Source of the DNA: JAKFYM01 sp964416595
GTDB taxonomy: Bacteria > Bdellovibrionota > UBA1018 > CAIPTA01
DNA: 64,000 bases
Assembly (NCBI GenBank): GCA_964416595.1
Contig: CAYQES010000003.1
Span: 1 to 64,000, forward strand
Reading direction: 5' to 3'
This document shows positions 32,725 to 40,734 of the stretch, piece by piece; the first letter of the stretch is position 1; every line of letters begins with the position of its first letter. The translations under genes and the position numbers were made by a program. The notes below the pieces were generated by a model. The model ran no database searches and was not told where the DNA came from. It saw only the letters and a list, made by a program, of their open reading frames with translations.

Positions 32725-34173
32725 ATGAAAGACCCAAAAGGCAGAATTATTGTAGTGGATGATGAGCAGGAAATGCGTGCCCTGCTTGAAGACTTTTTCC
32801 GGGGTGAAGGCTACGAGGTGCATAGTTTTCCCCTCGCCACAACCGCTCTAGAAGCCCTAGGCGCCGGCGGAACTCATGCTGCGGACCGAGCCGATGGCGA
32901 TATTGATGTGATCATTACTGACATCAAAATGCCACAAATGGATGGGCTAGAATTCACTACAAAACTTCAAGCGCTCAGACCCGAAATTCCCGTATTAGTA
33001 GCCACCGCATTTGGAAGTATCGAAACAGCCATTCAGGCGATGCGGCGCGGTGCGTTTCATTATGTGGTGAAACCGTTCAAGCTTACCGAAATGAGCGTGA
33101 ACGTTGAACGGGCCCTAGAACATCGGAAGCTCCAACGGGATAACACCGCCCTTCGTAAAGAAGTAAAGCGCTCCTGGACCCTGGGGAATGTGATCGGCAA
33201 AAGCGATGGCATGAAGGAGATCTTCGATCTCGTGGGGCGGGTTTCCAAAGCTACCGCAAACATCTTAATCACGGGCGAAAGTGGAACGGGAAAAGAAATG
33301 ATAGCTCGAGCCATTCATCAGAGTGGCCCCCGAAGTAACAAGCCGTTTGTGGCGATCAATTGTACTGCCATTCCGGAAACATTGCTTGAATCAGAACTGT
33401 TTGGCCACGCCAAAGGATCTTTCACCGGCGCCATACAACGAAAACGCGGCCTGTTTGAGGAGGCCGAAGGCGGCACCCTCTTTTTGGACGAAATCGGTGA
33501 CATGAACGTGCAACTTCAATCGAAGCTCTTGCGAGTAATCCAGGAGCGCAGGGTACGTGCCGTTGGGGAAAACATAGATCGGCCCGTGGATGTTCGCATC
33601 ATTGCAGCCACTCACAAAGATCTAAAAGCGGCCATTAAGGACGGACGCTTTCGCGAAGATCTTTTCTATCGCCTGAGTGTAATTCCTATTGCCATTCCCC
33701 CTCTTCGCAACAGGCGAGAAGATATTCCGCCATTAGCTGAGTATTTCCTCCAGAAATACAGCGCCACGAATAATGCCCAAATAAAAGGCTTCTCAAAACG
33801 TGCCATTGCAAAACTAATGAACCTAAAATGGGAAGGAAACGTTCGTGAACTTGAAAACGTGATCGAACGCGCCGTTGTGCTCTGCACGGGCACTTTGATT
33901 GACGAGGCAGATATCCCCTCTGGCAGCCCGGAGAATGCGGAAGTTTTTTTCTCCGGTGCCATTTCAGACTTTCCCACGATTAGCCAACTCGAAGAGCGTT
34001 ATATCAAAGTTGTGCTAGAAAAAACTGCCGGAAGAAAAGATAAAGCCGCACAAATTCTGGGCATGAATCGCAGAACACTATATCGAAAAGAACGAGAGTA
34101 TGGGTTGGTACCGGCGGATTCCCCCGAAGAAGAAGATATGGCAGCAGCCGCGCACCTAGAAAATGCGGAATAG
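32725..34173 (+). CDS. NtrC-family sigma-54 response regulator
   Basis: Protein of 482 aa. The receiver domain (VVDDEQEMRALLEDFF, acceptor Asp in VIITDIKMPQMDG, Lys in VVKPFKL) is followed by an AAA+ domain with Walker A GESGTGKEM, the sigma-54 contact loop KGSFTGA (Ser in place of Ala), Walker B GGTLFLDEIGDM and the Arg fingers region RLSVIPI. A Fis-type HTH ends the protein (DKAAQILGMNRRTLYRKEREYG). It activates sigma-54 polymerase on phosphorylation and is the natural regulator of the -24/-12 promoters around it. Start 32725 has an aaaggat site; ATG 32671 is the alternative. Confidence 0.92.
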   Translation: MKDPKGRIIVVDDEQEMRALLEDFFRGEGYEVHSFPLATTALEALGAGGTHAADRADGDIDVIITDIKMPQMDGLEFTTKLQALRPEIPVLVATAFGSIETAIQAMRRGAFHYVVKPFKLTEMSVNVERALEHRKLQRDNTALRKEVKRSWTLGNVIGKSDGMKEIFDLVGRVSKATANILITGESGTGKEMIARAIHQSGPRSNKPFVAINCTAIPETLLESELFGHAKGSFTGAIQRKRGLFEEAEGGTLFLDEIGDMNVQLQSKLLRVIQERRVRAVGENIDRPVDVRIIAATHKDLKAAIKDGRFREDLFYRLSVIPIAIPPLRNRREDIPPLAEYFLQKYSATNNAQIKGFSKRAIAKLMNLKWEGNVRELENVIERAVVLCTGTLIDEADIPSGSPENAEVFFSGAISDFPTISQLEERYIKVVLEKTAGRKDKAAQILGMNRRTLYRKEREYGLVPADSPEEEDMAAAAHLENAE

Positions 34174-34220
34174 GGCTGTAGTTGGCTCGGAACCAGTAGC
34201 TATTGCTACAAGGAAATTCC

Positions 34221-34949
34221 ATGAAGTCCCATGATCTTCTCCTATTGGTCTTTTCGTTTTTCTCAGAGGCCCTAGGAACGATTAGCGGATTTGGCTCTTC
34301 TACTTTTTTTGTGCCACTAGCTGTAAGCATTGAATCATTTGGATTTGTGCTCGTGCTAACCGCGATCTTGCACTGTTTCGGAAATATTTCTAAAATTTAT
34401 CTCTTCCGAGAAAATTTTCCCAAAATACTCATTCTTCAATTGGGCTTGCCATCCGTTGTGTTTACAGGGATCGGCGCACTTTTAAGTAGCAGATTTTCTA
34501 GTGATCTTTTAATGCGACTACTGGGAATGGTCTTAGTGATAATTTCCGCTGTCAAAATCCTACAGAAAAGCCGCATCACTCATCTCCACTCAAAGGCATC
34601 TATAGTACTCTGCGGAGTTTCCGGATTTTTAACCGGCTTAGTGGGCACTGGTGGCGCCATTCGAGGGATGGCGCTCACCATGCTGCAATTGGAAAAACAT
34701 TCCTTTATTGTGCTTTCAGCCGGAATTGACCTTGGTGGCGATCTTTTGCGAGCGGGTATTTACCTTTCGCAAGGAAAGATGGATTGGAACCAATGGTTTT
34801 ATATACCGCTACTGGGAGTAACGGCAGCACTTGGAGCTATAACAGGCAAGCGCATTCTGACGCATATTAACCAAAAACAATTTGAGAAAATAGTCGCAGT
34901 TTTCGTGTTCTTCAGCGGCCTGACTATGATTTTCGGTATTTACCATTAA
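34221..34949 (+). CDS. TSUP-family (TauE/SafE) membrane transporter
   Basis: Protein of 242 aa with about seven to eight hydrophobic helices and two internal repeats starting GTISGFGSSTFFVPL and FLTGLVGTGGAIRG, the family's twin Gly-rich motifs. Relatives export sulfite, sulfoacetate or other organosulfur anions, so the substrate cannot be named. A good aagga site precedes the ATG. It follows the sigma-54 activator by 47 bp and may be transcribed with it. Confidence 0.83.
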   Translation: MKSHDLLLLVFSFFSEALGTISGFGSSTFFVPLAVSIESFGFVLVLTAILHCFGNISKIYLFRENFPKILILQLGLPSVVFTGIGALLSSRFSSDLLMRLLGMVLVIISAVKILQKSRITHLHSKASIVLCGVSGFLTGLVGTGGAIRGMALTMLQLEKHSFIVLSAGIDLGGDLLRAGIYLSQGKMDWNQWFYIPLLGVTAALGAITGKRILTHINQKQFEKIVAVFVFFSGLTMIFGIYH

Positions 34950-34960
34950 TAATTCCAAAT

Positions 34961-35359
34961 TTATGGCACTACTTTTCGTATCAATTTTCCCAGGCGCTTC
35001 CATGTTTTCTTATCAAAACTAAAATCAACCTCTATGCCCACGTAAGAATCGTTCCATTGCTTAAATTGGCCCGTGTAGTACAAAGGTGAATTTATCTTTT
35101 CAACAGTGTGAAGCCGGAGCTCAAGCGGCCGATCATTCTCGCGCAGCAAACGAACTCGAAGGTGAGGAGGTGTAGTTTGGCTTCCACCAACTTTTCTTAC
35201 CTCCACCTTCTTCTGTTGTGGATGAACAGAAACGGAAAATTGCCCTTGTTCAGAGCTAATCACATCACTCCACTCCTTTTGGCTACTTTCAGTAGCCTGG
35301 ACAATCTCAACCGTCATTAAGAGAACTAGAAACAATACTACAGAATACACAGCTTTCAT
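34961..35359 (-). CDS. Small exported protein of unknown function
   Basis: Protein of 132 aa with a signal peptide (cleavage probably after VQA, residue 22). The mature part is beta-rich and basic (FSVSVHPQQKKVEVRKV, LRVRLLRENDRPLELRL). No family recognised. It is the last gene of a four-gene minus-strand unit beginning with the CBS protein at 37556 and is separated from the beta-CASP gene by 48 bp. Confidence 0.6.
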   Translation of the reverse strand: MKAVYSVVLFLVLLMTVEIVQATESSQKEWSDVISSEQGQFSVSVHPQQKKVEVRKVGGSQTTPPHLRVRLLRENDRPLELRLHTVEKINSPLYYTGQFKQWNDSYVGIEVDFSFDKKTWKRLGKLIRKVVP

Positions 35360-35407
35360 TTGACCTCCCCAATTTCTGACCCCGCCTTACGATCCAAAAT
35401 CAATAAT

Positions 35408-36775
35408 CTAATCTATGAGCTGCACTCGCTCCAAGGGCTTCGGAACAGTGACTTTCCACCGGAGAACATCGTGAATCTTCACTCGTATGGCATCTGCGGC
35501 TTGCGGCTCTCCGTGAACAATAAAAGTGTTTTTCGGAGTATCTTTGAACCCTTTCAGCCAATCCAACGTCTCCGCCTGATCTGCGTGGGCTGAAAGTCCC
35601 GATAGCTCCCGAATTTCTGCTCGAACCGAAAAATACCGGCCGTGCATTTTGATTTCCGGTGCGCCCTCTTTTAAGAGTCGCCCTCGGGTGCCAGCGGCCT
35701 GAAAGCCCACAAGTAAAACCGTGTTCCGGGGGTCACCGATTCGACTCGCCAAATGGTGGACAATTCGGCCGCCGGATACCATTCCACTGCCAGCAATCAC
35801 AATGCTGCTTGATTTTGCCGCGAGAAGATCTTTTGATTGTTGCCTGCTCTTAATGATTGTGGCCACTTTTGAGAAAACAGGTTGCCCTTTGACATACTTT
35901 TTTCTCCACTCGGGAAATCGCACATAAATTTCCGTGGCATCCTCCGCCAATGGACTATCTAAATAAATAGGAATATTCGGAATACGACAATCCCGCTTTA
36001 AAACGGCGAGAAGGTGCAAAAGATCCTGGGTTCTTCCCACCGCAAAACTAGGGATCAAAAGATGGCCATGCTTGGCTATAGTATCCATCACAACTTTTGC
36101 CAGCGCCTCCATCACAGATTCTTCCGGATGCAGGCGATCGCCGTAAGTAGATTCAAGCACTAAGAAATCTGCGCGTTCTAATGAAATTCTGGGAGCCAAA
36201 ATGAGCGGATCATTTCGGCCTAAATCGCCCGAAAAAACAATTCGTTTGCCTTGAATCTCTATTTCTACAAAAGCCGATCCCAATATATGCCCACTGTTCT
36301 GGAATCGAAATTTCACTCCAGGTATTTCTTGGTGCCAAGAATCAATCGGCAACTCTTTCACACTCTTGAGCAAGCTATGTACATCCGTTGTGGAAAATAA
36401 GGGTAAGGCCGGAGCATGTTTAGAGTATCCCTTTTGATTGGCATACTCGGCATCTTCTTCTTCGATATTCGCCGCATCCAAAAGTAGAATCCGGGCGAGT
36501 TCTCTAGTTGGCGCTGTACAATAGACTTTTCCCTGAAAGCCGTTACGCTTCAGTAAAGGTAAATATCCGCTATGATCCAGATGCGCGTGGGTGAGTATTA
36601 CGGCTTCAATGGTAGAAGGATCAACGGGAAAAGGTTGTCTATTCTGGAGCCGCAGCTCTTTTAAACCCTGAAATAAACCGCAATCAACGAGAATGCGTCG
36701 GCCATCAAATTCCAAGAGGTGCCGCGATCCCGTCACAGTTCCTGCTGCCCCGAGAAATTGAATGGCTAGCGACAT
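35408..36775 (-). CDS. Metallo-beta-lactamase/beta-CASP RNase-like protein
   Basis: Protein of 455 aa related to CPSF-73/YSH1-type nucleases. The MBL metal motif is LTHAHLDHSGYLPLL, followed by a histidine in SGHILGSAF and an Asp in VFSGDLGR. The beta-CASP region contains PSFAVGRTQDLLHLL, and the C-terminal MBL part has SGMVSGGRIVHHL and LSGLSAHADQAETLDWL. These proteins cleave RNA; in bacteria some belong to stress or low-oxygen clusters with CBS proteins. Start 36775 was preferred to 36796, which overlaps the previous gene. Confidence 0.9.
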   Translation of the reverse strand: MSLAIQFLGAAGTVTGSRHLLEFDGRRILVDCGLFQGLKELRLQNRQPFPVDPSTIEAVILTHAHLDHSGYLPLLKRNGFQGKVYCTAPTRELARILLLDAANIEEEDAEYANQKGYSKHAPALPLFSTTDVHSLLKSVKELPIDSWHQEIPGVKFRFQNSGHILGSAFVEIEIQGKRIVFSGDLGRNDPLILAPRISLERADFLVLESTYGDRLHPEESVMEALAKVVMDTIAKHGHLLIPSFAVGRTQDLLHLLAVLKRDCRIPNIPIYLDSPLAEDATEIYVRFPEWRKKYVKGQPVFSKVATIIKSRQQSKDLLAAKSSSIVIAGSGMVSGGRIVHHLASRIGDPRNTVLLVGFQAAGTRGRLLKEGAPEIKMHGRYFSVRAEIRELSGLSAHADQAETLDWLKGFKDTPKNTFIVHGEPQAADAIRVKIHDVLRWKVTVPKPLERVQLID

Positions 36776-36785
36776 GCGTACACCC

Positions 36786-37004
36786 CTAGGCGCCAATCCT
36801 CATATGACCCATATAATCGTTACCTTCGAAAGCGATCTCAAATTTTTGGATCGTGCTAAAGTTCTTCGAACGCAAGAAAATTTCGAGCTCATCTTTGAGT
36901 TGCTTTAGGTAAGCCACTTCGAAGTAGCTCGGACCTTTTGCAAAATCCAGATTGCCAGTTTCTACTGCAGCGTGTTCTTCCATATTCATTTTCAATGCCC
37001 GCAT
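36786..37004 (-). CDS. Small protein of unknown function
   Basis: Protein of 72 aa, acidic to neutral, helical in the middle (YFEVAYLKQLKDELEIFLRS), with a beta-like end (FEIAFEGNDYMGHMRIG). No family recognised and no signal peptide. A gggga site lies 6 nt before the ATG, and the gene sits between the CBS gene and the beta-CASP gene on the same strand, 10 bp from the latter's start. That context supports it as real. Confidence 0.6.
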   Translation of the reverse strand: MRALKMNMEEHAAVETGNLDFAKGPSYFEVAYLKQLKDELEIFLRSKNFSTIQKFEIAFEGNDYMGHMRIGA

Positions 37005-37067
37005 GATTTTTCCCCTTATATTGTTTGAGTTCCGACCTTCCTATTTCAAAACCCATGCCAATCCATT

Positions 37068-37556
37068 CTAGATTCCTGCTGCACTGGCCTCACGAACAAA
37101 CTCTTGAACATAAGGTGTATAGGCAAAATCCAATAGTGTGAGCTGGGATTTCAGTTCATTTTCTTTAAGCAAGTCACGAAAGGCCTTAAGCATATCTTCA
37201 CTAGTTGTAATACCAGCGAGCATATTGTTTTTCGTGACTACCAGGGCTGAGATTTTCTGGTCGATCATTGTATCGAGAACTTTTACCAATGATTCGTTCA
37301 CATCAACGGTAAGTACGGGCCAATTCATGAAATCCGCTACCATATACTCTTTGGGGATTTGATCGGATCTCGTGTTTGTGGCGCGCTTCACATCCCGATC
37401 CGACAATATACCAACCAGAACTCCATCTTCTCCTATTACCGGCAAGTGTCGAATCCGATATTCCTCCATAAACTTCCTCGCGGTCGCCATCGAGTGGTTC
37501 CAGCGCACGGATAAAATAGATTTCGTCATATTTTTTTCTAGAACTACCTGCTTCAT
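37068..37556 (-). CDS. CBS-pair protein, second copy
   Basis: Protein of 162 aa with two CBS domains: NHSMATARKFMEEYRIRHLPV with VGILSDRDVKRA, then DFMNWPVLTVD, ISALVVTKNNMLAGI and TTSEDMLKAF. A C-terminal helix of about 30 residues (LLDFAYTPYVQEFV) is extra relative to the paralog at 28979. Likely an adenine-nucleotide sensor. The start at 37556 follows a ggggggt site and lies about 20 nt after the predicted sigma-54 start site; the longer frame would run through that promoter. Confidence 0.87.
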   Translation of the reverse strand: MKQVVLEKNMTKSILSVRWNHSMATARKFMEEYRIRHLPVIGEDGVLVGILSDRDVKRATNTRSDQIPKEYMVADFMNWPVLTVDVNESLVKVLDTMIDQKISALVVTKNNMLAGITTSEDMLKAFRDLLKENELKSQLTLLDFAYTPYVQEFVREASAAGI

Positions 37557-37585
37557 GAGACCCCCCATTAATATACCTAGGTTAA

Positions 37586-37601
37586 CGCAAGATCGAGGCC
37601 A
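37586..37601 (-). promoter_or_regulatory. Putative sigma-54 (-24/-12) promoter, CBS/beta-CASP operon
   Basis: Minus strand TGGCCTCGATCTTGCG: TGGC and TTGC with correct GG-N10-GC spacing. The -12 element lies about 30 bp before the CBS gene start. Confidence 0.62.
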
Positions 37602-37726
37602 CCCTCCCAAGCAGCAAAAACATTTATCAATGAACTCCCAAGGGACAATACGTCTCATAAATTGCGCAGTAGGAGCCATAACAACCCCTCTTCGTTCAAA
37701 TAGCTATAATTGGGCTAAGGATCTGA

Positions 37727-37742
37727 TGGCACTCTCATTGCA
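37727..37742 (+). promoter_or_regulatory. Sigma-54 (-24/-12) promoter, perfect consensus
   Basis: TGGCACTCTCATTGCA matches TGGCAC-N5-TTGCA exactly. Predicted start near 37754, in front of a 38-residue membrane ORF and the DUF2892 gene. It is divergent from the site at 37586, with about 125 bp between them that could hold shared activator sites. Confidence 0.75.
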
Positions 37743-37782
37743 ATTTCTTTTGGTGAAATTACCTACGGGCAGGTGGTCGCTA

Positions 37783-37899
37783 ATGATGAGAACAAGCATT
37801 AATTTTACAATAAGAATCGCCACACTTGTTTCTGCCCTACTGGTGCTTCCTTTAGTCGTAAATGTGGCGGCCACCATGCTGCTATGGGCATTAAACTGA
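37783..37899 (+). CDS. Very small membrane protein (38 aa)
   Basis: Short ORF with one strongly hydrophobic helix (IATLVSALLVLPLVVNVAATMLL) after a basic N-terminus; a second in-frame ATG follows the first. An aggtgg site lies 6 nt upstream. The ORF starts about 30 nt after the predicted transcription start of a perfect sigma-54 promoter and is followed 32 bp later by another small membrane protein gene. Position supports it more than sequence does. No homolog recalled. Confidence 0.4.
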   Translation: MMRTSINFTIRIATLVSALLVLPLVVNVAATMLLWALN

Positions 37900-37931
37900 C
37901 AATGGTTAAACAGAACAATATAAGGAGCAAT

Positions 37932-38120
37932 ATGAAACAGAATATAAAACCTTGGGATAGAGGCGTTCGAATGATTCTAGGTGTTATGGCCCTTGCACTT
38001 GTGTTCCTGGGGCCCCAAACCGCTTGGGGTTATCTTGGATTGATTGCTATCGTTTCGGCTTTATCCGGATTTTGTCCTTTGTACCGAATCCTAGGAATTA
38101 GAAATTGTCGCATAGACTAG
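37932..38120 (+). CDS. DUF2892 inner-membrane protein
   Basis: Protein of 62 aa with two hydrophobic helices and the family pattern: N-terminal WDRGVRMILGV, LGPQTAWGYLGLIAIVSALSGFCPLYRILGI. DUF2892/YgaP-like proteins are small membrane proteins, sometimes fused to rhodanese, with unknown function. Excellent site (aaggag) 6 nt before the ATG. Likely transcribed from the perfect sigma-54 promoter at 37727. Confidence 0.85.
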   Translation: MKQNIKPWDRGVRMILGVMALALVFLGPQTAWGYLGLIAIVSALSGFCPLYRILGIRNCRID

Positions 38121-38178
38121 ATAGCTATATTTATGAAAAAAATTGCCATCGTATATTGGACTAAGCAATCTTTTGAGC

Positions 38179-39300
38179 CTAACCAAACTCCTGAAACTCC
38201 GCCCCCGCGGGCTTACGCTTTTCCACCACCATCCTCAGCACCTCATGATGGGCTTCACAGCCAATGATGGAAAGTTCATCCATCCGCGGGCGATTATAGG
38301 GCAAGAGCATCCGCTGCTTCACTTCCTTGATGCGAGCATAAGAAGCTTCCACATTTTCTTTCGAGATCCGGCCTTCAGATAAGAAACGGAAAGCTGTATC
38401 CATAGCTTTTCGGCCCTTATCTTCGTGGCGGTAGAGCACAATATCGCAACCGGCATTGATGGCAAGGGCGATCATGTCGTCCTCACCGAAGTGCTTGGCC
38501 ACGGCATCCATTTGCATATCGTCGGTGATGACCAAACGATTGTAGCGAAGTTTTTTTCGTAAACCATTCGTGATCGTGCTGAGAGAAAGCGTGGCGGGAT
38601 AGATTGGATCTAAGGCCGTATTGAGAATATGGGCGGTCATGATCATGTCCACCCGGCTACGGATCGCGCGCACGAAGGGTTTTAATTCCCGCTCCATGAG
38701 CTTTTCCCAAGAAACATCCATTTTCGGTAACTCAAAGTGGGAATCCACGGTGGTATCGCCGTGCCCGGGGAAATGTTTTGCACAAGCGATCACACCATTG
38801 GCGATAAAACCTCGCACCATGGCGCTCGACATGCGGGAAACAAGCTCATCATCCATGCCAAAAGCCCGGCGGCCGATCACGGGATTATTGGCCCGGGTGT
38901 GGATATCACAAAGCGGATGATAATCGATATTCACGCCCACGGCCCTGAGTTCCTTAGCCATCACTTCGGCCACGAGAAATGCTAACTTTGGTGAACCGAT
39001 ATCACCAATCTCCACGGGCTCTGGAAAATGGGTGAAGGGTTTACGAAAGCGTTGCACTTTGCCGCCTTCATGATCCACGGATATAAACAAAGGTAAATTA
39101 GCTTCACGATCCCGAGTGTTTTGGATATTTTCACTCATCTCCGCAACGAGCGCTGGCGATTCGTAATTTTGCGCAAAATAGATAATACCGCCAGGCTGGT
39201 AATCGGTAAGAAATTCCTGGCTCGCTTCGCTCAATTCTGTGCCCGGTATCCCGAGGATAAACATCTGGGCCAATTTCTTTTCTAGTTCACTTCTCGCCAT
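38179..39300 (-). CDS. nagZ: Beta-N-acetylhexosaminidase NagZ (GH3)
   Basis: Protein of 373 aa, single-domain GH3. Visible are SVDHEGGKVQRF, the NagZ loop KHFPGHGDTTVDSH that carries the His-Asp acid/base dyad, and the nucleophile region VITDDMQMDAV. It removes GlcNAc from muropeptides in peptidoglycan recycling; in predatory bacteria it could also process prey wall fragments (inference). No signal peptide, as expected for cytoplasmic NagZ. C-terminal extension of about 30 residues. Confidence 0.92.
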   Translation of the reverse strand: MARSELEKKLAQMFILGIPGTELSEASQEFLTDYQPGGIIYFAQNYESPALVAEMSENIQNTRDREANLPLFISVDHEGGKVQRFRKPFTHFPEPVEIGDIGSPKLAFLVAEVMAKELRAVGVNIDYHPLCDIHTRANNPVIGRRAFGMDDELVSRMSSAMVRGFIANGVIACAKHFPGHGDTTVDSHFELPKMDVSWEKLMERELKPFVRAIRSRVDMIMTAHILNTALDPIYPATLSLSTITNGLRKKLRYNRLVITDDMQMDAVAKHFGEDDMIALAINAGCDIVLYRHEDKGRKAMDTAFRFLSEGRISKENVEASYARIKEVKQRMLLPYNRPRMDELSIIGCEAHHEVLRMVVEKRKPAGAEFQEFG

Positions 39301-39396
39301 TCCTACTCCTTAATCCTTACAGTGTAGCGTAAACCCGCCCACAATGCGTATGGGCAAAGAAAATTACAAGCTTCCGTGTTGGCGAAAGAAAGGAGC

Positions 39397-40731
39397 TTAA
39401 GTCCGAATCCCAAGTTCTTTGATCTTAATCTGCAAGCCCTTACGGGAGATGCCCAAATGTTCGGCGGTGCGGGTGATATTACCGTCCATTTCCTCGAGGG
39501 CCTTTTCGATTAAATCTTTTTCTAAATTTTGGGTTTGCCGGCGTACGATTTCCCGGAAACTTGCGCCATCGGGCATAGAACTACGATCAATTTCGGGGCG
39601 CAGCTTCAGCAAGATATCTTCATCTTTCAGTTCCGTGCCCTCGGAAAGCAGCATCATTCTTTCGAGCACATGTTCTAGTTGCCGCAGATTCCCTGGCCAA
39701 TAGGCCTTGGCAAAAGCTTCCAAACAATTTTTACTTATGGAAGTAAAAGAACGATTGAGTTTATGATTTAAACGCCGGATGAAAAAATCCGTAAGATCCG
39801 GCAAATCCTCCTTCCGCTCTCTTAAGGGCGGCAACACAAATGGCATCACATTGATTTTGTAAAATAATTCAGGCAAGAAACGGCCCTCGGCCACCTCTTT
39901 GGATAGATCTTCACGGCTCGAAACAATCAAGCGCAAATCCACACTTTTTCTCTCGCGGGTAAGCGGGTTTTCAAAAGTACCCATTTCCAAAAATTCCAAC
40001 AAACGCGCTTGCACTTCGGGTCCGATTTCGGAGATTTCATCGAGAAAAAGTGTGCCTTTATGGGCTAATTCAAAACGTCCGGGTTTTTGCCCACCGAAAA
40101 GTTCTGTTTCCAAAGCTAAAGAAGAAATGGCGGCGCAATTTACTTTCAACAAGGGCTGAAAAGAGCGATCCGATAAACGGTGAATCTCTTCGGCTAAGAA
40201 TTCCTTTCCCGTGCCCGCTTCTCCCAAGATCAACACCGTGGAGGGTGTCGCAGCCACTTTACGCACATTATCCCACAAGCCTTTCAAGGATTTTCCAGAA
40301 AGAAGAGGCGCATTGGAAAACTCGAGCTCCACACGATCTAAGGAAAACTGCCGGAGGCGCCCGGTGTTCACGGCTTTTTGCAGTACGGAAACGATTTCCG
40401 ATTGCTCAAAAGGTTTTGTCACATAATCAAAAGCTCCGCGCTTAATCGCATCCACGGCGGAATCCACGGTGCCAAAGGCTGTGATAATCACCACGGGCAA
40501 GCTTGGATACAAACGCTTTACTTCTTCCAAAAAAGCCATGCCGTCGATATCGGGCATATAAAGATCCGTAATCGCAGCGTCAAAAGATCGGGTGCGCAGG
40601 GCACTCAAAGCATCCCGGGGATCCGTAAACCCCTCCACCAAAAACCCCCGTTTTTCCAAAATGGCTTTCAGCACCGTAACGATATTTTTTTCGTCGTCCA
40701 GAACTAAAATGGAAGCTCTCTCTTCTTGCAT
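39397..40731 (-). CDS. NtrC-like response regulator lacking the GAFTGA loop
   Basis: Protein of 444 aa with a receiver domain (VLDDEKNIVTVL, acceptor Asp in AAITDLYMPDIDG, Lys in VTKPFEQ), an AAA+ domain (Walker A GEAGTGKEF, Walker B GTLFLDEISEIG) and a Fis-type HTH (NITRTAEHLGISRKGLQIKI). Between ETELFGG and GRFELAH the normal GAFTGA segment is missing: the text reads GGQKPGRFELAH. Without this loop it should not contact sigma-54, so it probably regulates sigma-70 promoters or represses, as other NtrC variants do. Gene order with the kinase (3-bp gap) makes them a pair. Confidence 0.88.
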   Translation of the reverse strand: MQEERASILVLDDEKNIVTVLKAILEKRGFLVEGFTDPRDALSALRTRSFDAAITDLYMPDIDGMAFLEEVKRLYPSLPVVIITAFGTVDSAVDAIKRGAFDYVTKPFEQSEIVSVLQKAVNTGRLRQFSLDRVELEFSNAPLLSGKSLKGLWDNVRKVAATPSTVLILGEAGTGKEFLAEEIHRLSDRSFQPLLKVNCAAISSLALETELFGGQKPGRFELAHKGTLFLDEISEIGPEVQARLLEFLEMGTFENPLTRERKSVDLRLIVSSREDLSKEVAEGRFLPELFYKINVMPFVLPPLRERKEDLPDLTDFFIRRLNHKLNRSFTSISKNCLEAFAKAYWPGNLRQLEHVLERMMLLSEGTELKDEDILLKLRPEIDRSSMPDGASFREIVRRQTQNLEKDLIEKALEEMDGNITRTAEHLGISRKGLQIKIKELGIRT

Positions 40732-40734
40732 GAA

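Noticed and set aside
37372..37782. Plus-strand frame of about 175 codons across the CBS region
   Set aside because: Most of it is the antisense of the CBS gene and contains no family signal; only the last 38 codons, after the sigma-54 promoter, are kept as a possible gene.
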